Made by a program: the position numbers and the translations under genes. The notes below the pieces were generated by a model, which did not search any database, was not told the origin of the DNA, and saw only the letters and a list, made by a program, of their open reading frames with translations. From Sinisalibacter lacisalsi (GTDB taxonomy: Bacteria > Pseudomonadota > Alphaproteobacteria > Rhodobacterales > Rhodobacteraceae), in the NCBI RefSeq assembly GCF_014640115.1, contig NZ_BMGI01000005.1, forward strand, positions 186,001 through 250,000: DNA of 64,000 nt. Direction: 5' to 3'. Shown here in pieces: positions 33,629-41,973 of the stretch (the first letter of the stretch is position 1; the number at the start of each line of letters is the position of its first letter).

Positions 33629-36304
33629 TCAGCCCTCGGGCGATGGCAGCGTCACCCGGAACGCCGCCCCGCCCTGCCCCGGCAGATAGGCGATCGCCCC
33701 GCCGAGCTTGTTCATGATTTCACGGCTGATCGCCAGCCCGAGACCGGCGCCGCCGGCTTTCTGCTGGTCGGTGAGGCGCGAGAACTTCTCGAACACCATC
33801 GCCTCGGCTTCCGCCGGGATGCCCGAGCCGTTGTCGACGAAGTCGATCACCAGGCCGCCTTTCTGCTTGCTGACCCAGATCGTCAGCCGCGGTTCGGCGG
33901 CATCGCAATACTTGCGGGCATTGGCGATGATGTTGATGAACACCTGCGCGAGGCGGTCGGTGTCGGTTTCGATGGTGACATCCTCGCGCGCCCGGTCGCG
34001 GCGGATATCGAGCACGCGGCCCTCGCCGGCGCTGTTGGCCGAAGCCACGGCGCGATCCAGCACCGCCCCGAGCGCAGCCTGCTGGATGTTGAGCGTGACC
34101 TGCCCGGCTTCCAGCACCGAGAGATCGAGCAGGTCGTCGAGCAGGCGGGTGAGCCGGATCGCCTCATCCTGGATGATGCCCGCGTAATGGTGCTGCGCCG
34201 GGCCGTCGAGCGCGCCGTCGCGCAGGATCTCGGAGAACGCCCGGATCGAGGTCATCGGCGTGCGCAGCTCGTGGCTGATCTGGCTGAGGAAGGCGTCTTT
34301 CTGGATCGAAAGCTGGGTGAGCTTCTCATTGGCTTCGCGCAGCTTGCGCGCGGTGCGGGCCAGTTCCTCGGACTTCGCTTCGAGCTGGGAGGAATATTCC
34401 AGCATCTGCTGGGTTTCGTCGGCCACCGCCATCAGGTCTTCGACCGAAACCGCGGCCCCGCCGACGATCTGGCCCACCATCGCATGCGCCGTCGCCGCGC
34501 CGACCGAGCCGGAGAGCTGACGTTCCAGCCGTTCGAGGAATTCGGGCGTCGTATCGGGCAGATACCCCGATTTGCCCTGTTCTGCCGCCTGCGCGCGGAA
34601 CAGCGCCTGCGCCTGCGCGCCGCCCATGATCCGCTGCGCCATGATCAGCAGGTCTTCCGCCTCGGCCGCGCCGCGCGCCCAGCCGCGCCGGGCCTGGCTA
34701 TGCTCGAAGACGTTGACAAACTGCGCGCCCTGCAGCCGCTCGAGCGGCGTCGGGAAGGAGACCAGCGAAAAGAGGAAGAACAGCGCCGCGTTGACCAGCA
34801 TCGACCACACCAGCGCATGCACCACCGGCGCCATACCCTCGACGCCGAAAAGCGCCTGTGGCCGCAGCCAGCCCAGCCCCCAGGGGCCGTGGGTCATCAT
34901 CTCGGGCGAAAACAACGCCGGGCCGAAGGAGGGCAGGAACAGCGCATAGGCCCAGATCGTGAAGCCCGCGATCAGCCCCACCGCCGCGCCCACCCGCGTC
35001 GCACCGCGCCAGAACAGCCCGCCCAGCATCGCCGGCAGAACCTGCGCGATGCCCGCGAAGGAGATCAGCCCGATCGCCGCCAGCGCCTCGCCGCCACCGG
35101 AAAACCGGTAGTAGAGATAGCCGAAGGCCAGCACCACGGCGATCGACACCCGGCGCGCGATCAGCACGACGTTGCGCACATCCCCCGAGACCGACGCACC
35201 CTCCTGCCGGAGCGAGAGCCAGAGCGGCATCACGATGTGGTTCGACACCATCGTCGAGAGGGCGATGGCGGCGACGATGACCATCGAGGTGGCCGACGAA
35301 AAGCCGCCGAGAAAGGCCAGCATGGCGAGCCCGTCGCGCCCCTCGGCGAGCGGCAGGGTGAGCACGAAGAGATCGGGGTTGGAGCCTTCCGGCAGCCGCG
35401 CGAGGCCGACCGCGGCGATCGGCACCACGAAAAGGCTCATCAGGAACAGGTAGAGCGGGAAGGCCCAGGAGGCGGTGGCAAGCTGGTTTTCGTCGACGTT
35501 CTCCACCACCAGCACCTGGAACATCCGCGGCAGGGTGAGAAAGGCGACCGCCGAAAGGAAGGTGAGCGCGACCCAGCGCCCGCTGTCGAGCTGCCATTCG
35601 GAAATCGGCGAGGCTTCGATCACCCGCGCCACGTCGGTCGGCCCGCCAGCGAGGCCCCAGACGACGAAAATCCCGACCGCGAGCAGCGCCACCAGCTTGA
35701 CCACCGCCTCGACGGCGATCGCCGTCACCACGCCGTGGTGGCGCTCGTTGACGTCGAGGTTGCGGGTGCCGAACATCACCGTGAACACCGCCAGCCCCGC
35801 CGCCACCCAGAGCGCGGTGGCGGGGGCGTCGGCGGTCACCAGCCCGGCCCCCGAGCCCTCGGCCCCGAACACCGCCAGCGACAGCGTGACCGACTGCAGC
35901 TGGAGCGCGATGTAGGGCGTGGTGCCGATCACCGCGAGCACGGTGACGATGACGCCAAGCAGGTTGGACTTGCCGTAGCGCGACGAGATCAGGTCGGCCA
36001 CCGAGGTGATCCGCTGCGCCCGCCCGATCCGCACCAGCTTGCGCAGGATCCACCACCAGCCCACCATCACCAGCGTCGGGCCGAGGTAGATGGTGACGAA
36101 TTCCAGCCCCGAGCGCGCGGCGTAGCCGACCGCGCCGTAGAAGGTCCACGCCGTGCAGTAGATCGAGAGCGACAGCGTGTAGACGATCGGCGACCGCAGC
36201 CAGGCGCCGCGCCCGGCGTGGGCCCATTTGTCGGCCCCGAAGGCGACGAGAAACAGGAAGGCCACGTAGACCAGGCTGACCGAGATCAGGACATTGGAGG
36301 TCAT
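33629..36304 (-). CDS. Sodium:solute symporter domain fused to sensor histidine kinase (CbrA/CrbS type)
   Basis: An 891-residue inner-membrane protein. Residues 1-530 are an SSS-family transporter domain with about thirteen hydrophobic segments, followed by a linker and coiled coil (570-660), a histidine kinase dimerisation domain with phospho-acceptor H678 (SHELRTPMTS) and a GHKL ATPase domain (NIIANARKY, DNGSGIP, GAGLGLAI). CbrA/CrbS proteins sense or transport small substrates such as histidine or acetate and relay to a regulator. Its ATG overlaps the upstream small gene by 4 bp (ATGA). The receiver gene upstream is the apparent partner. Confidence 0.93.
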   Translation of the reverse strand: MTSNVLISVSLVYVAFLFLVAFGADKWAHAGRGAWLRSPIVYTLSLSIYCTAWTFYGAVGYAARSGLEFVTIYLGPTLVMVGWWWILRKLVRIGRAQRITSVADLISSRYGKSNLLGVIVTVLAVIGTTPYIALQLQSVTLSLAVFGAEGSGAGLVTADAPATALWVAAGLAVFTVMFGTRNLDVNERHHGVVTAIAVEAVVKLVALLAVGIFVVWGLAGGPTDVARVIEASPISEWQLDSGRWVALTFLSAVAFLTLPRMFQVLVVENVDENQLATASWAFPLYLFLMSLFVVPIAAVGLARLPEGSNPDLFVLTLPLAEGRDGLAMLAFLGGFSSATSMVIVAAIALSTMVSNHIVMPLWLSLRQEGASVSGDVRNVVLIARRVSIAVVLAFGYLYYRFSGGGEALAAIGLISFAGIAQVLPAMLGGLFWRGATRVGAAVGLIAGFTIWAYALFLPSFGPALFSPEMMTHGPWGLGWLRPQALFGVEGMAPVVHALVWSMLVNAALFFLFSLVSFPTPLERLQGAQFVNVFEHSQARRGWARGAAEAEDLLIMAQRIMGGAQAQALFRAQAAEQGKSGYLPDTTPEFLERLERQLSGSVGAATAHAMVGQIVGGAAVSVEDLMAVADETQQMLEYSSQLEAKSEELARTARKLREANEKLTQLSIQKDAFLSQISHELRTPMTSIRAFSEILRDGALDGPAQHHYAGIIQDEAIRLTRLLDDLLDLSVLEAGQVTLNIQQAALGAVLDRAVASANSAGEGRVLDIRRDRAREDVTIETDTDRLAQVFINIIANARKYCDAAEPRLTIWVSKQKGGLVIDFVDNGSGIPAEAEAMVFEKFSRLTDQQKAGGAGLGLAISREIMNKLGGAIAYLPGQGGAAFRVTLPSPEG

Positions 36305-36627
36305 CGCCCCTCGGGCCCCGGGCCGTCACGGCTTTCGTCGGCCTCCGACACCGGCCCCGCCTCCGGTTCCAGCGGGTCGGACCCGACCCCGTCCGGCGCG
36401 CGCGAGAGCGCCCGCACGAACAGGGCGGCGGCCAGGATGAGGCCGAACCAGGCGACGAAGAGGTAGATCCCGCCCAGCGCCGTCGATCGCGGCGTGGCCC
36501 CGCCGCCGAGGAGCGGCAGCAGGAACAGGAGCGCCCCGGCCACCGGCAGAAGCCGCATCGCGTCGATCAGGCGGCGGCGGCGATAGGTCTCGCGGCCAAG
36601 GAAGATCGGTTCGCGCGGCCCCGCCAA
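36301..36627 (-). CDS. Small two-helix membrane protein between receiver and SSS-kinase
   Basis: A 108-residue protein with a basic N-terminus, two hydrophobic segments (about residues 27-42 and 52-72) and an acidic, Pro-rich tail. It begins with TTG at 36627, helped by GGGAG upstream, 3 bp after the receiver stop, and its own stop overlaps the kinase ATG. The placement recalls the small subunits (DUF485, DUF4212) that precede SSS-type symporters, so it may be an accessory subunit of the transporter-kinase. That is an inference from position and topology. Confidence 0.65.
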   Translation of the reverse strand: MAGPREPIFLGRETYRRRRLIDAMRLLPVAGALLFLLPLLGGGATPRSTALGGIYLFVAWFGLILAAALFVRALSRAPDGVGSDPLEPEAGPVSEADESRDGPGPEGR

Positions 36628-36630
36628 GGC

Positions 36631-37002
36631 TCAGGCTCCCGCGGCGATCTCGCCCAGCGCGGCGAGCAGTTCGGCGTTCGAGAAGGGTTTGGTCATGAAG
36701 CGGGTGACCCCCAGCGAGTCGGCCAGTTCGCGGTCTTTCTTCTGGCCGCGGGCGGTGAGCATCAGCACCGGCAGCGCGGCGAAATCGGGGTCGGCGCGCA
36801 AGTCTTTGAGGATGTCGTAGCCCGAGCGGCCGGGCAGCATCACGTCGAGCAGGATCACGTCGGGCCGCGCCGTGCGCACCGCCGCCACGGCGGTTTCGCC
36901 GTTGGCGTGCACGGTCACGTCCCAGCCGTCGCGGCTGAGGATGAAATTGATCGCCTCGATGATATTCGGCTCATCCTCGACGATCACAACGCGCTTGGTC
37001 AT
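36631..37002 (-). CDS. Single-domain response regulator (receiver only)
   Basis: A 123-residue CheY-like receiver. The acidic pocket VIVEDEPN, the phospho-acceptor D53 (LLDVMLPG), the conserved Thr/Ala switch (LTARG) and the Lys in FMTKPFS are all present. There is no output domain, so it must act through protein-protein contact or as a phosphate shuttle. It is first in the three-gene unit with the small membrane protein and the SSS-kinase. Confidence 0.9.
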   Translation of the reverse strand: MTKRVVIVEDEPNIIEAINFILSRDGWDVTVHANGETAVAAVRTARPDVILLDVMLPGRSGYDILKDLRADPDFAALPVLMLTARGQKKDRELADSLGVTRFMTKPFSNAELLAALGEIAAGA

Positions 37003-37074
37003 GGGTTCCCCTCTGGCCCCTCCCCCGGGCCGTGCCCGTCGACTATCTCCAAAGCGGGCGCTTGTGTCAAAGCC

Positions 37075-37887
37075 TCAGGGCTGCACCCCCCGGCGCCGCA
37101 ACCGAGCCGGGCCGAAGCGCAGCACCACCGCGACGACGGCGGCGGCCTGAACCGCGAACAGCACGAGCGCCGGCGTATCGGCCTCCAGCACCGGAAACAC
37201 CCAGTGCGAAAGGTTGAACATGGTGTGGAACACCAGCATCGCGAGGATCGAGCGATCGGTATGGTTCCAGATCCAGGTGAACAGCACCGAGACCATCAGG
37301 CAGGTGACGAACAGCCCCCAGAACGGCCGGCCGTAATACGGCGCGGCCTCGTTGGGGAAGTGGAACAGCGGCAGGTGCCACAGCGCCCAGACCGCGCCGA
37401 CCACGAGGCTCGCGCCGAGCGCGCCGAAGCGGTCCTGCATCGGGTCGAGCAGGGTGCCGCGCCAACCGAATTCCTCCTGCAGCGGTCCGCCGGTGAACAG
37501 GATGATGGCGAAGGCCACCGGGAGCATCGCCGGGTTCGCCATCGCCGCGCTCGGCACGATCTGCGCCCCGGCGAGCCAGCCCGCCAGAAGCGCGCCGCCG
37601 ATCAGCGCCGGGAACAAGAGGACGACGACGAGCCACCAGCGCCAGCCGATGCGGAACCGCAGGCCCAGCCGCAGCAGATCGAGCACGCCACGCGGACCGC
37701 CGCGCAGAAGCGCCACCGCCAGCGCCCCGACCAGCGGCCCCCAGGGCGCGGGCGTGCCGCCGGCGGCAAGATCGGCCAGCCCGGCGGGCAGGTCGACACC
37801 GTAATGCGCCAGAACCGGCAGCGACCAGAACCCCCAGCTCCAACCGAAGGTGACGGCGAGAAACAGCAGGACATGGGCGAGACGCAT
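37075..37887 (-). CDS. CPBP-family intramembrane metalloprotease
   Basis: A 270-residue membrane protein of the CPBP (CAAX protease/bacteriocin-processing) family with about eight hydrophobic segments. The three catalytic motifs are seen: EEFGWRG (near residue 139), WALWHLP (near 166) and HTMFN (near 221). Family members cleave prenylated or other membrane substrates or serve immunity functions. GGAGGA lies upstream of the ATG. It stands alone between the receiver operon and the ScfR-type regulator. Confidence 0.88.
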   Translation of the reverse strand: MRLAHVLLFLAVTFGWSWGFWSLPVLAHYGVDLPAGLADLAAGGTPAPWGPLVGALAVALLRGGPRGVLDLLRLGLRFRIGWRWWLVVVLLFPALIGGALLAGWLAGAQIVPSAAMANPAMLPVAFAIILFTGGPLQEEFGWRGTLLDPMQDRFGALGASLVVGAVWALWHLPLFHFPNEAAPYYGRPFWGLFVTCLMVSVLFTWIWNHTDRSILAMLVFHTMFNLSHWVFPVLEADTPALVLFAVQAAAVVAVVLRFGPARLRRRGVQP

Positions 37888-37933
37888 GGCGATTCCTCCT
37901 TGCGTCGCAGCCTAGAATCGCGGGCGAAGGCTG

Positions 37934-39274
37934 TCACTGATCGCGGTCGGACCGGGGGGCGGCCGGGACGCGCGCGCCGAGGATCGAGGGTTCGCGCCGC
38001 GCCGGGCAGCTCTCGCGCGGGCAGACCCGGCAGGTGCTGCCGGCCTCGACCAGCGGGCCGGGCACCTCGCGCTCCACCGGCTCGATCAGCATCGTCGCCC
38101 CGTGCACGGTCGGGGCGTCGAACCCGGTGCCCGCCAGCGGCAGCGATACCGCGCGGCAGCGGAAGCGGCGTGGGATCCGTCCCGGCATCTCGAGCACCGC
38201 CGCAACCGGCTGGGCCGGGCGGGTGAGCGCCTGGTAGAGCGGCCAGAGCGGGCAGCCACCGCCGAAGCGCGGCAGAACGAAACCCTCGACCGGCTTGCGC
38301 AGGGTGAGCGTGCCCGCACCATCGCAGACCACCAGCCCTGCCGCATCGCCGCCGAGGCTCGCCATCCGCCGCAGCACGGCGTCGAGCGGCACGTCGAAGG
38401 CGGCGGCAAGGCGCGACGGATCGCCATCCACCGCCGCGCGCGAGACGGTGAAGGCGCCCGCGGGCATGGCGCGCGCATCGGCATGGTAGCGCGAGAGCAT
38501 CGCCCGGGCCATTTCCGCCGTCCCCGGATCACGCGGCGCCTCCGCCCCCTTGAGCAGCGCGCCGATCTCGCGTGCGCCGGCGCCGGGCGCCTCGAGGGTC
38601 GGGAAGTGGTAATCCGCGCGCGCCACGAAGGCCCCGAGCTCATCGACCGGGGACAGCGGGGTTTCGGCGACATCGCCGCCGGTGTCGAGCCAGGCGACCA
38701 GCCCCTCGGCGCTCTCCGACAGCCGGCGGCTCTCCTCGCCCACGTTGCGCAGGAACCGCGCCTGCCAGTCGGGGTCGATATCGCGTGTTTCGGTGAGGAT
38801 CGAAGCGGCGGAACGGATCGCCGTCACCGCCGAGAGCACCTCGTGCAGCGAGGCGGCGAGGTGGGGATCGTGCGCGAGCCGGTCGGACAGCGTTTCCACC
38901 AGCCGTTCGAGCGCCTCGATCCTGCGCCCCTGCGTCGCCACCAGCGCGGCCCATCCGGGGAAACGCCCGGCGAAATCCTCGGCCCGGTCGAGTTCCGGCG
39001 CACCACCGGGCCCGGCCTCGCCGCTGCGCGCCGCGGCGTCGCGCAGCGCGACCATCAGCGCGTCTTCCGCGCCCTCGGTGAGCTGGGTCGGCTCGACGCC
39101 GAGTTCGCGGGCGATATCGACGATGAGCTTGCCGCCGATTCTGCGCCGGTTATGCTCGATCAGGTTGAGGTAGGCAGGCGAAATTCCCACCGCGCGGGCA
39201 AGGTCGGCCTGCCGGGTGCCCCGGGCGAGGCGGCGCTCGCGGATGCGGCTGCCGGTGAGCGGGCTGGCAGGCAA
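37934..39274 (-). CDS. ScfR/RamB/PccR-type regulator of short-chain acyl-CoA metabolism
   Basis: A 446-residue regulator. The N-terminal XRE-type helix-turn-helix (RIRERRLARGTRQADLARAV and GISPAYLNLIEHNRR, residues 11-45) is joined to a long effector-binding region ending in a Cys cluster (CRVCPRESCPARREPS), typical of DUF2083 proteins. RamB controls acetate metabolism in actinobacteria, PccR controls propionyl-CoA carboxylase in Rhodobacter. It is divergent from the liv-acs operon with paired TTTACAAA sites between. TTG start at 39274 with GGGGG upstream. Confidence 0.85.
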   Translation of the reverse strand: MPASPLTGSRIRERRLARGTRQADLARAVGISPAYLNLIEHNRRRIGGKLIVDIARELGVEPTQLTEGAEDALMVALRDAAARSGEAGPGGAPELDRAEDFAGRFPGWAALVATQGRRIEALERLVETLSDRLAHDPHLAASLHEVLSAVTAIRSAASILTETRDIDPDWQARFLRNVGEESRRLSESAEGLVAWLDTGGDVAETPLSPVDELGAFVARADYHFPTLEAPGAGAREIGALLKGAEAPRDPGTAEMARAMLSRYHADARAMPAGAFTVSRAAVDGDPSRLAAAFDVPLDAVLRRMASLGGDAAGLVVCDGAGTLTLRKPVEGFVLPRFGGGCPLWPLYQALTRPAQPVAAVLEMPGRIPRRFRCRAVSLPLAGTGFDAPTVHGATMLIEPVEREVPGPLVEAGSTCRVCPRESCPARREPSILGARVPAAPRSDRDQ

Positions 39275-39324
39275 GAACGAAACCCCCTGATTCCATGCGC
39301 TTTCTGCGCCGTGGTGAAAACTAT

Positions 39325-39364
39325 TTTACAAACCTATCACATCTCTTGTTCATTTGTTTACAAA
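39325..39364. promoter_or_regulatory. Paired TTTACAAA sites, candidate ScfR-family operators
   Basis: TTTACAAA occurs at 39325-39332 and 39357-39364, 32 bp apart (about three helix turns), in an AT-rich stretch between the ScfR-type regulator and livK. ScfR members (RamB, PccR) bind TTTGCAAA-like half sites; these differ at one base. The region also must hold the livK promoter. Confidence 0.5.
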
Positions 39365-39419
39365 AAAAATGTTTCACCAGAAGGAGTTGTTGCGCAGTTT
39401 TCTGTCCGCGCACAATAAT

Positions 39420-39482
39420 GTGAGAGCCCTGTAAAGGGCCAAAGGCGGTGCGAGGAGGCACCGCTCTCACCTAACGGGAGGA
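39420..39482 (+). promoter_or_regulatory. Structured leader before livK, predicted three-way junction
   Basis: An outer stem (39420-39425 with 39465-39470) encloses two hairpins: 39426-39430 with 39435-39439 (loop GTAA) and 39445-39451 with 39458-39464 (loop GAGGAG). The livK ribosome site GGGAGGA (39476-39482) follows directly. The second loop holds an SD-like GAGGAG. It could be a regulatory leader or merely a stabilising 5' structure. Confidence 0.5.
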
Positions 39483-39487
39483 TTTAC

Positions 39488-40837
39488 ATGTCCACTACGA
39501 ACTTTACCCGTCGCGGCCTGATGAAGACCGGCGCCGCCACCGGCGCCGGTTTCGCGCTGCCGACGATCTTCACCTCGGCGGCCTCGGCCTTCACCAACGA
39601 ACCCACCGGCGACACGGTGACCTTCGGCTTCAACGTGCCGCAGACCGGCCCCTACGCCGAAGAGGGCCTCGACGAGCTGCGCGCCCAGGAACTGGCGGTT
39701 GAGCACATCAACGGCATGGGCGACGGCGGCATGCTGAACACGTTCTCGTCGAAGGCGCTGGACGGCACCGGCCTGCTCGGCAAGAAGGTCAACTTCGTGA
39801 CCGGCGACACCCAGACCAAGTCGGACGCCGCGCGCGCCTCGGCCCGGTCGATGATCGAGAAAGACGGCGTCGTGATGATCAACGGCGGCTCGTCCTCGGG
39901 CGTGGCCGTGGCCGTTCAGGGCCTGTGCCAGGAAGCCGGCATCATCTTCATGGCTGGCCTCACCCACTCGAACGACACCACCGGCAAGGACCGCAAGGCC
40001 AACGGTTTCCGTCACTTCTTCAACGCCTACATGTCGGGCGCCGCTCTGGCCCCCGTGCTGAAGAACGCCTACGGCACCGACCGTCGCGCCTATCACCTCA
40101 CCGCCGACTACACCTGGGGCTGGACGCAGCAGGAATCGATCCAGTCCGCCACCGAGGCGCTGGGCTGGGAGACCGTCAACAACGTGCTGACCCCGGTCGG
40201 CGCGGGCGACTTCTCGTCCTACATCACCCCGGTTCTGAACTCGGGTGCCGACGTGCTGATCCTGAACCACTACGGCGGTGACATGGTCAACTCGCTGACC
40301 CAGGCGGTGCAATTCGGCCTGAAGGACGCTCAGGCCAACGGCAAGGACTTCGAAATCATCGTGCCGCTCTACTCCGAGCTGATGGCCGCCGGTGCCGGCG
40401 AGAACATCAAGGGCGTCTACGGCTCGATGAACTGGAACTGGCAGCTTTCCGACGAAGGCACCCAGGCCTTCGTGAAGTCGTTCGGCGAGAAATACGGCTT
40501 CCCGCCGTCGGGTTCGGCGCACACCTGCTACGTGCAGACGCTGCTCTACGCAGATGCCGTCACCCGCGCCGGGTCGTTCAACCCCTGCGCCGTGGTCGAA
40601 GCGCTCGAGGATTTCGAGTTCGACGGCATGGGCAACGGGCCGACGCTCTACCGTGGCGCGGATCACCAGTGCTTCAAGGACGTGCTGGTCATGAAGGGCG
40701 CGGAAAACCCGACCACCCAGTACGACACCCTCGAGATCGTGGAAGTCACCCCGGTCGAGCAGGTGACCTACGCCCCCGATCACCCGATGTTCGGCGGCGC
40801 CGAAGCCTCGCTCGGCGAGTGCAACCCGGGCGCCTGA
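39488..40837 (+). CDS. Branched-chain amino acid-type ABC transporter, substrate-binding protein
   Basis: A 449-residue periplasmic binding protein of the LivK/UrtA class (type 1 fold). The N-terminus carries a Tat-like signal (TRRGLMKTG then Ala-rich core). The mature part begins near residue 36 with VTFGFNVPQTGPYAEEG, and the hinge motifs NGGSSSGVAVAV and the DYTWGW string are visible. Amino acids, amides and urea are family ligands; the ligand here is not readable. It is first of an operon livKHMGF-acs. GGGAGGA precedes the ATG. Confidence 0.9.
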   Translation: MSTTNFTRRGLMKTGAATGAGFALPTIFTSAASAFTNEPTGDTVTFGFNVPQTGPYAEEGLDELRAQELAVEHINGMGDGGMLNTFSSKALDGTGLLGKKVNFVTGDTQTKSDAARASARSMIEKDGVVMINGGSSSGVAVAVQGLCQEAGIIFMAGLTHSNDTTGKDRKANGFRHFFNAYMSGAALAPVLKNAYGTDRRAYHLTADYTWGWTQQESIQSATEALGWETVNNVLTPVGAGDFSSYITPVLNSGADVLILNHYGGDMVNSLTQAVQFGLKDAQANGKDFEIIVPLYSELMAAGAGENIKGVYGSMNWNWQLSDEGTQAFVKSFGEKYGFPPSGSAHTCYVQTLLYADAVTRAGSFNPCAVVEALEDFEFDGMGNGPTLYRGADHQCFKDVLVMKGAENPTTQYDTLEIVEVTPVEQVTYAPDHPMFGGAEASLGECNPGA

Positions 40838-40857
40838 TCTTCCGAGGCTAGACAGAT

Positions 40858-40885
40858 GGCAGGGCGGGGACTTCCCCGCCCTGCC
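40858..40885 (+). terminator. Strong hairpin between livK and livH, likely attenuator or 3' stabiliser
   Basis: A perfect 12-bp stem (40858-40869 with 40874-40885) and ACTT loop, without a T run. Hairpins at this spot commonly keep binding-protein mRNA stable and lower expression of the permease genes that follow. Confidence 0.7.
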
Positions 40886-40938
40886 TTCGAACCCGGGCAA
40901 CAGACCCGGTTTTCCCAACACGACCCAGGGTGGGGACT

Positions 40939-41970
40939 ATGGACGCCATCATTCTTCAGATTCTCAACGGGCTCGACAAGGGCTCGGCCTATGCGCTGAT
41001 CGCGCTCGGGCTCACGCTGATCTTCGGCACGCTCGGCGTGGTGAACTTCGCGCACGGTGCGCTGTTCATGATCGGCGCCTTCGTCGCTGTCACGGTGCAG
41101 CGTTTCCTCGGATTCTCCTTCGAGCAGATCGACCCGGACAAGACCGACTTCCTCGGCAACCCGCTGAAGGTGAAGGTAACTTATGTCGAAAGCTGGTTCG
41201 GCCCCGAGGTCGGCGGCACGATCGTAGACTGGTCGGTGCCGGTGGCGGTGCTCGTCGCGATCCCGATCATGCTGCTCGTCGGCTTCGTGATGGAGCGCGG
41301 GCTGATCAAGCACTTCTACAAGCGTCCGCATGCCGACCAGATCCTGGTGACCTTCGGCCTCGCCATCGTGCTGCAGGAACTGATCAAGTATTTCTACGGT
41401 GCCAACCCGATCCAGACCCCGGCCCCCTCGGCGTTCAAGGGATCGTTCGATTTCGGCGTTCTCGTCGGCTTCGATCCGAACGCGATCATCTACCCCTACT
41501 GGCGTCTGGTCTACTTCGCCTTCGCCGTCGTGGTGCTCGGCGCGGTGTTCGCCTTCCTGCGCTTCACCACCTTCGGGATGGTGGTGCGCGCCGGCATGGC
41601 CGACCGTGAAACCGTGGGCCTGCTCGGCATCAACATCGACAAGCGCTTCACCATCATGTTCGGCATCGCCGCCGCGGTGGCGGGGATCGCGGGGGTGATG
41701 TACACGCCGATCCTGAGCCCGAACTACCACATGGGGATGGACTTCCTCGTGCTGTCCTTCGTCGTGGTCGTCGTCGGCGGCATGGGCTCTCTGCCCGGCG
41801 CCGTCGCCGCGGGCTTCCTCCTCGGGATCCTGCAGAGCTTCGCCTCGATGAACGAGATCAAGTCGCTCATCCCCGGAATCGACCAGGTGATCATCTACCT
41901 CGTCGCCATCATCATTCTGCTGACCCGTCCGCGGGGCCTGTTGGGCCGCGCCGGCGTGATGGAGGACTAA
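40939..41970 (+). CDS. livH: Branched-chain-type ABC transporter permease (LivH-like)
   Basis: A 343-residue permease with about eight to ten membrane segments. The signature IALGLTLIFGTLGVVNFAHG (residues 22-41) and the C-terminal GMGSLPGAVAAGFLLG (near residue 281) are typical of LivH. GGGTGGGG precedes the ATG. Next gene is 3 bp after its stop. Confidence 0.92.
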   Translation: MDAIILQILNGLDKGSAYALIALGLTLIFGTLGVVNFAHGALFMIGAFVAVTVQRFLGFSFEQIDPDKTDFLGNPLKVKVTYVESWFGPEVGGTIVDWSVPVAVLVAIPIMLLVGFVMERGLIKHFYKRPHADQILVTFGLAIVLQELIKYFYGANPIQTPAPSAFKGSFDFGVLVGFDPNAIIYPYWRLVYFAFAVVVLGAVFAFLRFTTFGMVVRAGMADRETVGLLGINIDKRFTIMFGIAAAVAGIAGVMYTPILSPNYHMGMDFLVLSFVVVVVGGMGSLPGAVAAGFLLGILQSFASMNEIKSLIPGIDQVIIYLVAIIILLTRPRGLLGRAGVMED

Positions 41971-41973
41971 CCG

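Noticed and set aside
32498-36466. 1322-codon plus-strand open frame over the FliM-like and SSS-kinase genes
   Set aside because: Mirror of GC-rich codons; no recognisable domain, whereas the minus strand encodes complete proteins.
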